Positions 59,989 to 64,000 of a stretch of 64,000 nucleotides of DNA are shown here, piece by piece. A model generated the notes under the pieces. It was not told the origin of the DNA, did not search any database, and worked only from the letters and a program-made list of their open reading frames with translations. Location: assembly GCA_013298715.1 (NCBI GenBank), contig JAAFIQ010000011.1, positions 1 through 64,000 of the forward strand, read 5' to 3'. The position numbers were made by a program, and so were the translations under genes. The stretch comes from Bacteroidota bacterium. Its GTDB lineage: Bacteria; Bacteroidota; Bacteroidia; B-17B0; Aurantibacillaceae. The stretch's first letter is position 1, and the number at the start of each line of letters is the position of its first letter.

Positions 59989-61637
59989 AATTAATAAAAA
60001 ATATTTTTTTATATGATGAACACAAAGCTATTTTGTTTACTCAATTATTTTTTTGGGGATTTTTTGGTGTAGTACTGTTAATTTATAGTTTAATATACAA
60101 ACAAAATCGTTTACGAACTTATTTTTTATTTGGAGTAAGCTTGTTTTTTTATTTTAAAACAAGTGGTTTGTTTTTGTTATTACTTATGTATACAATTTGT
60201 ATAGATTATTTGCTCGGAAATTTAATTGCAAAAAATGAATCTCAAAAAAAGAAAAAATTGTATTTAGGATTCAGTGTTGTAAGTAATTTATTTTTTTTAT
60301 GCTTCTTTAAATACGCTTATTTTTTTACTGAAAGTTATAATCAAATTATGAATTCAAATGTGCAGTTTTTTAATCATTTTGCACAACTCTCAAATAACCT
60401 CTTAAACACAGGCTTTTCGGTAAATAAAATGATGCCTGCAATTGGCGTTTCTTTCTTCACATTTCAATCGTTAAGCTACACAATAGATTTATACAGAAAC
60501 AAAATTACACCTGTTAAGAACATACTAGATTATGGCTTTTTTGTTTGTTTTTTTCCTCACTTAGTTGCCGGGCCAATTGTAAAAGCCAACGAGTTTATTC
60601 ATCAAATTTATAAGCCCTATAGTTTAACAAAACTGCAATTTAACACCGCTGTATTTTGGATACTGAATGGCTTTGGTAAAAAAATTGTTGCCGATTACAT
60701 TGCAGTAAATTTTATTGATAGAATTTTTGATAGTCCAAATTTATACAGCGGTGTGGAGGTAATTTTTGGGATATTTGGTTACTCACTTCAAATTTATATG
60801 GATTTTAGTGGCTACACTGATATGGCAATTGGCATTGCTTTAATACTAGGTTATACCTTAAAAACAAATTTCAATTCGCCTTATAAAGCCACCAGTACTA
60901 GTGAATTTTGGAAACGTTGGCACATTTCTTTATCAAGTTGGTTACAAGAATATTTATACATACCACTTGGCGGAAATAAAAAAGGAACAATAGGGTCTTA
61001 TATTGCCATTGCTGTTTTATGTTTATTTATGGCTTTATTAAGTGCAAATAAGTTTTTTATTTACGCATTGATAATTGGGGCAATAGTAATTATAGCCTTA
61101 AGCATATTGTTTAAGAAAATAAAACAAAGTATAAACACAAACATCAATTTAATGGTAACCATGTTGCTTGGAGGGCTTTGGCATGGTAGCAGTTGGCTGT
61201 TTTTAATCTGGGGAGGATTAAACGGTTTGGGTTTAATAGCACACAAAATATGGAAAGAGTATTCTCCATTTAAAAAGACTAATGATTATGCAACAAAATT
61301 TATGTTGATTTTCATTACACTAACGTTTATTAGTTTTACACGGATTTTTTTCAGAAGCGATAGTATGGAAACTGTAAATGTATTATTTGATAGAATGAAA
61401 AACCATTTAGGGCTAGATTTACTGTTTGAAATTATTTATGGTTACAGAGGGGTATTTGCTATTATTATTTTAGGTTACCTGATACATTGGATTCCTGAAA
61501 AAATAAAAATTAATTATAGAACGTGGTTTGCAGAACAACGATTAGAAGTAATAAGTACAATAATAATTATTTGTGTGTTTCTACTTTATCAATTAATGAG
61601 TGGCGATATGCAACCGTTTATTTACTTCCAATTTTAG
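59973..61637 (+). CDS. MBOAT family O-acyltransferase (AlgI/DltB-like)
   Basis: DYGFFVCFFPHLVAGPIVKANEF, YMDFSGYTDMAIGIA, FWKRWHISLSSWLQEYLYIPLGGNKKG, LLGGLWHGSSW. Confidence 0.93.
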   Translation: MQYKIELIKNIFLYDEHKAILFTQLFFWGFFGVVLLIYSLIYKQNRLRTYFLFGVSLFFYFKTSGLFLLLLMYTICIDYLLGNLIAKNESQKKKKLYLGFSVVSNLFFLCFFKYAYFFTESYNQIMNSNVQFFNHFAQLSNNLLNTGFSVNKMMPAIGVSFFTFQSLSYTIDLYRNKITPVKNILDYGFFVCFFPHLVAGPIVKANEFIHQIYKPYSLTKLQFNTAVFWILNGFGKKIVADYIAVNFIDRIFDSPNLYSGVEVIFGIFGYSLQIYMDFSGYTDMAIGIALILGYTLKTNFNSPYKATSTSEFWKRWHISLSSWLQEYLYIPLGGNKKGTIGSYIAIAVLCLFMALLSANKFFIYALIIGAIVIIALSILFKKIKQSINTNINLMVTMLLGGLWHGSSWLFLIWGGLNGLGLIAHKIWKEYSPFKKTNDYATKFMLIFITLTFISFTRIFFRSDSMETVNVLFDRMKNHLGLDLLFEIIYGYRGVFAIIILGYLIHWIPEKIKINYRTWFAEQRLEVISTIIIICVFLLYQLMSGDMQPFIYFQF

Positions 61638-61660
61638 TTTAACTTATTACTTTTCGTTAA

Positions 61661-61711
61661 ATTTTGTTTCGCCAAAATCGTTAAAAAATGGCTAAAATGG
61701 CGAAACAAAAT
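61661..61711. repeat. 51-bp palindromic unit 1
   Basis: ATTTTGTTTCGCCA (61661-61674) / TGGCGAAACAAAAT (61698-61711), 14-bp perfect stem. Confidence 0.88.
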
Positions 61712-61713
61712 TC

Positions 61714-63144
61714 TCATAATTCCACAAACAAATCATCTAATACTATTTCATTTTGAACTAAATCTAAGGCGTATTTATTTTTAATAAGCCCATTTGCAGT
61801 AATCATAGCAAGTACTACAGACTTTTTAGTTCTACTTAATTGTTTAAAAACTGATAACTTTAAGCGTAGCTTGTTTGCATAATCTGATGTAATTAAAAAA
61901 GATTCGCGCATAAATTTTATTTCACACACATTAATTATTCCATCTGCTCTGCTAATTAATAAATCAATCTGAGTTCCTTTAATTCCGTCTTTAGGTTTAC
62001 TTTTCCAAGTGCCATACTCACTTTGAATACCATCTATTTTTAATGCCTTTTTAATTTGGTTAATGTGTTGATGGCAAACATTCTCAAAGGCATAACCACT
62101 CCAAGTATTAACGCTTGGTGTGTTAAATAAGCTAAGCCAAGTATTTCCCTTTTTTACTGGATTATTTGCTATTTGTTGCAAATAAAAAAGTGTATACAAA
62201 TCCTGTAACTTGTATATTTTTTCGTTTTTAGTTTTATCTATAGGAATTATACTACTTATAAATCCAGAGTATTCAAGCTCTTCGATTATTGTTGTAAAGC
62301 CACCACCACTTTTTAATTTACTTTTTTTAATTAAAACTTCTCTACTCAAACCTTGAGGATGTTTACTTAATAGTTCTATCAACACATGATGAGAGTCTGA
62401 ATTATCGAATAACGAGCCTAATAATTCATTATACTCTAATTGCATTGGTGCGTTTTTTCTAAAGCATAATCTATCAATAGCCTGTGGTATACTTTCGCCT
62501 TTGTCAATTAAATCAAGATAATAAGGAATTCCGCCCAAAGCCATATATAATTTTGTAATTTCATTTCTGCTTGAAATTATATTCTTTCTCCTCAAAAAAC
62601 GTTCGGTTTCGGCTAAGGTAAAGGGTTCTAAAAAAATCCTATCAGTAACTCTATTATGCAAGCCGCCTTTATTTTTTAAAACTTTATTAATCATCCATGA
62701 TGCAGAAGAACCGCAAATAATAAATAATAAATCGGTGCGCTGGCTAGCATAACTGTTCCAAAAATCTGTAAAGGCTGTTAAAAATTTTGACTTATTAGTT
62801 GCCATCCAAGGGAATTCATCCAAAAAAATAACTTTCTTTTTTAATGACTTACTTTTATGTATAAATTGCTTTAAATTGTCAAATGCTTCAAACCAACTAT
62901 TGGGTTCAATTTTAGGCCTTGCACCAAAGTTTTTCATTGCTTTATGAAATCGCTCCAACTGATCGGGCAAAGTGCCTTTATGCAATCCTGTGAATTGAAA
63001 AAATAATTTATTCTGAAAAGTTTTTCTAATCAAAAAAGTTTTACCCACGCGTCTTCTGCCAAGTATAGCAACTAATTCAGATTTATCTGTATGCAATTTT
63101 TTTAGTAATTGCTGTTGCTCTATTTTCCTACCAATTAAATCCAT
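61714..63144 (-). CDS. AAA ATPase, archaeal/DUF234-like, with C-terminal PD-(D/E)XK nuclease-like motif
   Basis: AILGRRRVGKTFLIRKTF Walker A, VIFLDEFPWM Walker B, GTQIDLLISRADGIINVCEIKF nuclease-like motif. Confidence 0.88.
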   Translation of the reverse strand: MDLIGRKIEQQQLLKKLHTDKSELVAILGRRRVGKTFLIRKTFQNKLFFQFTGLHKGTLPDQLERFHKAMKNFGARPKIEPNSWFEAFDNLKQFIHKSKSLKKKVIFLDEFPWMATNKSKFLTAFTDFWNSYASQRTDLLFIICGSSASWMINKVLKNKGGLHNRVTDRIFLEPFTLAETERFLRRKNIISSRNEITKLYMALGGIPYYLDLIDKGESIPQAIDRLCFRKNAPMQLEYNELLGSLFDNSDSHHVLIELLSKHPQGLSREVLIKKSKLKSGGGFTTIIEELEYSGFISSIIPIDKTKNEKIYKLQDLYTLFYLQQIANNPVKKGNTWLSLFNTPSVNTWSGYAFENVCHQHINQIKKALKIDGIQSEYGTWKSKPKDGIKGTQIDLLISRADGIINVCEIKFMRESFLITSDYANKLRLKLSVFKQLSRTKKSVVLAMITANGLIKNKYALDLVQNEIVLDDLFVEL

Positions 63145-63148
63145 ACTT

Positions 63149-63199
63149 ATTTTGTTTCGCCAAAATTACAAAATTTTCACTAAAATGGCGATACAAAAA
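63149..63199. repeat. 51-bp palindromic unit 2
   Basis: ATTTTGTTTCGCCAAAATTACAAAATTTTCACTAAAATGGCGATACAAAAA, one stem mismatch in the core. Confidence 0.85.
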
Positions 63200-63202
63200 A
63201 TA

Positions 63203-63253
63203 TTTTTGTTTCGCCAAAATTAACAAAATAGGCATAAAATGGCGAAACTAAAT
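63203..63253. repeat. 51-bp palindromic unit 3
   Basis: TTTTTGTTTCGCCAAAATTAACAAAATAGGCATAAAATGGCGAAACTAAAT. Confidence 0.85.
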
Positions 63254-63504
63254 TTTAATTATTAGTTTAAATTTTGGCTCAAAAGCTTTACAAATAAAGG
63301 AAAAATGTAAAAAATAATTAAAGTAGGAAGTGCTGAATTTCAAAAAATTTTATCCTAAAATATGAATGTTAGTTTTGTTTTATATTCACCATATTAGTGC
63401 AATTTATTAACTTTTTTTTCACAAACTCAAATCAATAATTGACAAAAAATTATTGAAATATCTGGTGAATAGTCTCCGTTACAAACATTTAATACCACGA
63501 GGAA

Positions 63505-64000
63505 TTATATTTCTAAATGAGTCGCGCATTCAAAATGTTGTTTAGGGCATTGTTTATGTCCGTGCAAGCCACAAGGACGGCAGGCTAAATTTTTATTTTC
63601 AATAATAGTTTTATTATCGCTTAAAGGTCCAAATCCAAAGTTAGGAGTGGTAGATAAAAAGAAGGCTGTAACTACAGCATTTACACTACTTGCCAAATGT
63701 AAGGGTGCGCTGTCGTTTACATAGTTCATTTGCGCATCTTTCATTAAGGCACACGATTGCAACAAGGATAATTTTCCTGCTAAATTAACTACTAAACTTC
63801 GTTTACTTAAACTTATTATTTCTTCACATAATTTAAAATCGCTGGGAGCACCTATTAGGTATATGGTTTTATTGGTGTCAATTTTAGAAATTAATTCAAC
63901 CCATTTTTTTACAGGTAATTGCTTTGTAAACCAAACCGATGCTGGCGCAATGCAAACATAACTTACGTTCTTATATTGCTCAACCAACGAGCTATCTGTT
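63505..64000 (-). CDS. glycosyltransferase family 9 (heptosyltransferase-like), N-terminus beyond window
   Basis: CIAPASVWFTKQLPVKKWVELI, MNYVNDSAPLHLASSVNAVVTAFF, CRPCGLHGHKQCPKQHFEC; frame reaches the window edge. Confidence 0.8.
   Translation of the reverse strand, partial: TDSSLVEQYKNVSYVCIAPASVWFTKQLPVKKWVELISKIDTNKTIYLIGAPSDFKLCEEIISLSKRSLVVNLAGKLSLLQSCALMKDAQMNYVNDSAPLHLASSVNAVVTAFFLSTTPNFGFGPLSDNKTIIENKNLACRPCGLHGHKQCPKQHFECATHLEI

Noticed and set aside
1-64000. CRISPR arrays, rRNA operons, integrated phage
   Set aside because: No regularly spaced repeats, rRNA-like sequence or phage structural genes were seen.

Overview
AT-rich chromosomal window from a member of the Bacteroidota, judged from gene content, TAnnTTTG-like promoter boxes and protein families. 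Most of it is ordinary: deaD-like helicase, csp, ubiX, a PorT-like gene, ruvB, parA/parB, an ars operon, wecB, radC, an ECF-sigma locus, htpG, miaA, and an SGNH/SGNH/MBOAT acetylation locus. Between 26 and 41.5 kb there is a dense signalling region with histidine kinases, response regulators, a SpoIIE-type phosphatase, repeated GAF domains, an orphan CheR and a SiaC/DUF1987-like protein. The most unusual structures read directly from the bases are: (1) a DUF234-like AAA ATPase/PD-(D/E)XK gene (61714-63144, minus) bounded within 2-4 bp of its stop and start codons by three 51-bp palindromic units (core GTTTCGCCA...TGGCGAAAC); (2) two 260-bp, ~96% identical MITE-like elements (6323-6582 and 25372-25631) with 14-bp terminal inverted repeats, nested internal hairpins and, for copy 2, a perfect 6-bp flanking duplication GAATTA; (3) a GC-rich 23-bp palindrome inserted in frame inside htpG that resembles a block inside the MITE; (4) an imperfect ~104-bp hairpin in a 0.7-kb non-coding gap between parB and the ars operon; (5) small unlisted genes, including a 41-aa lipoprotein and a 50-aa membrane protein in the ars operon; (6) a wecB gene broken by a one-base frameshift and a PorT-like gene with no ATG/GTG/TTG start. 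Family assignments come from reading the translations only; no searches were run.
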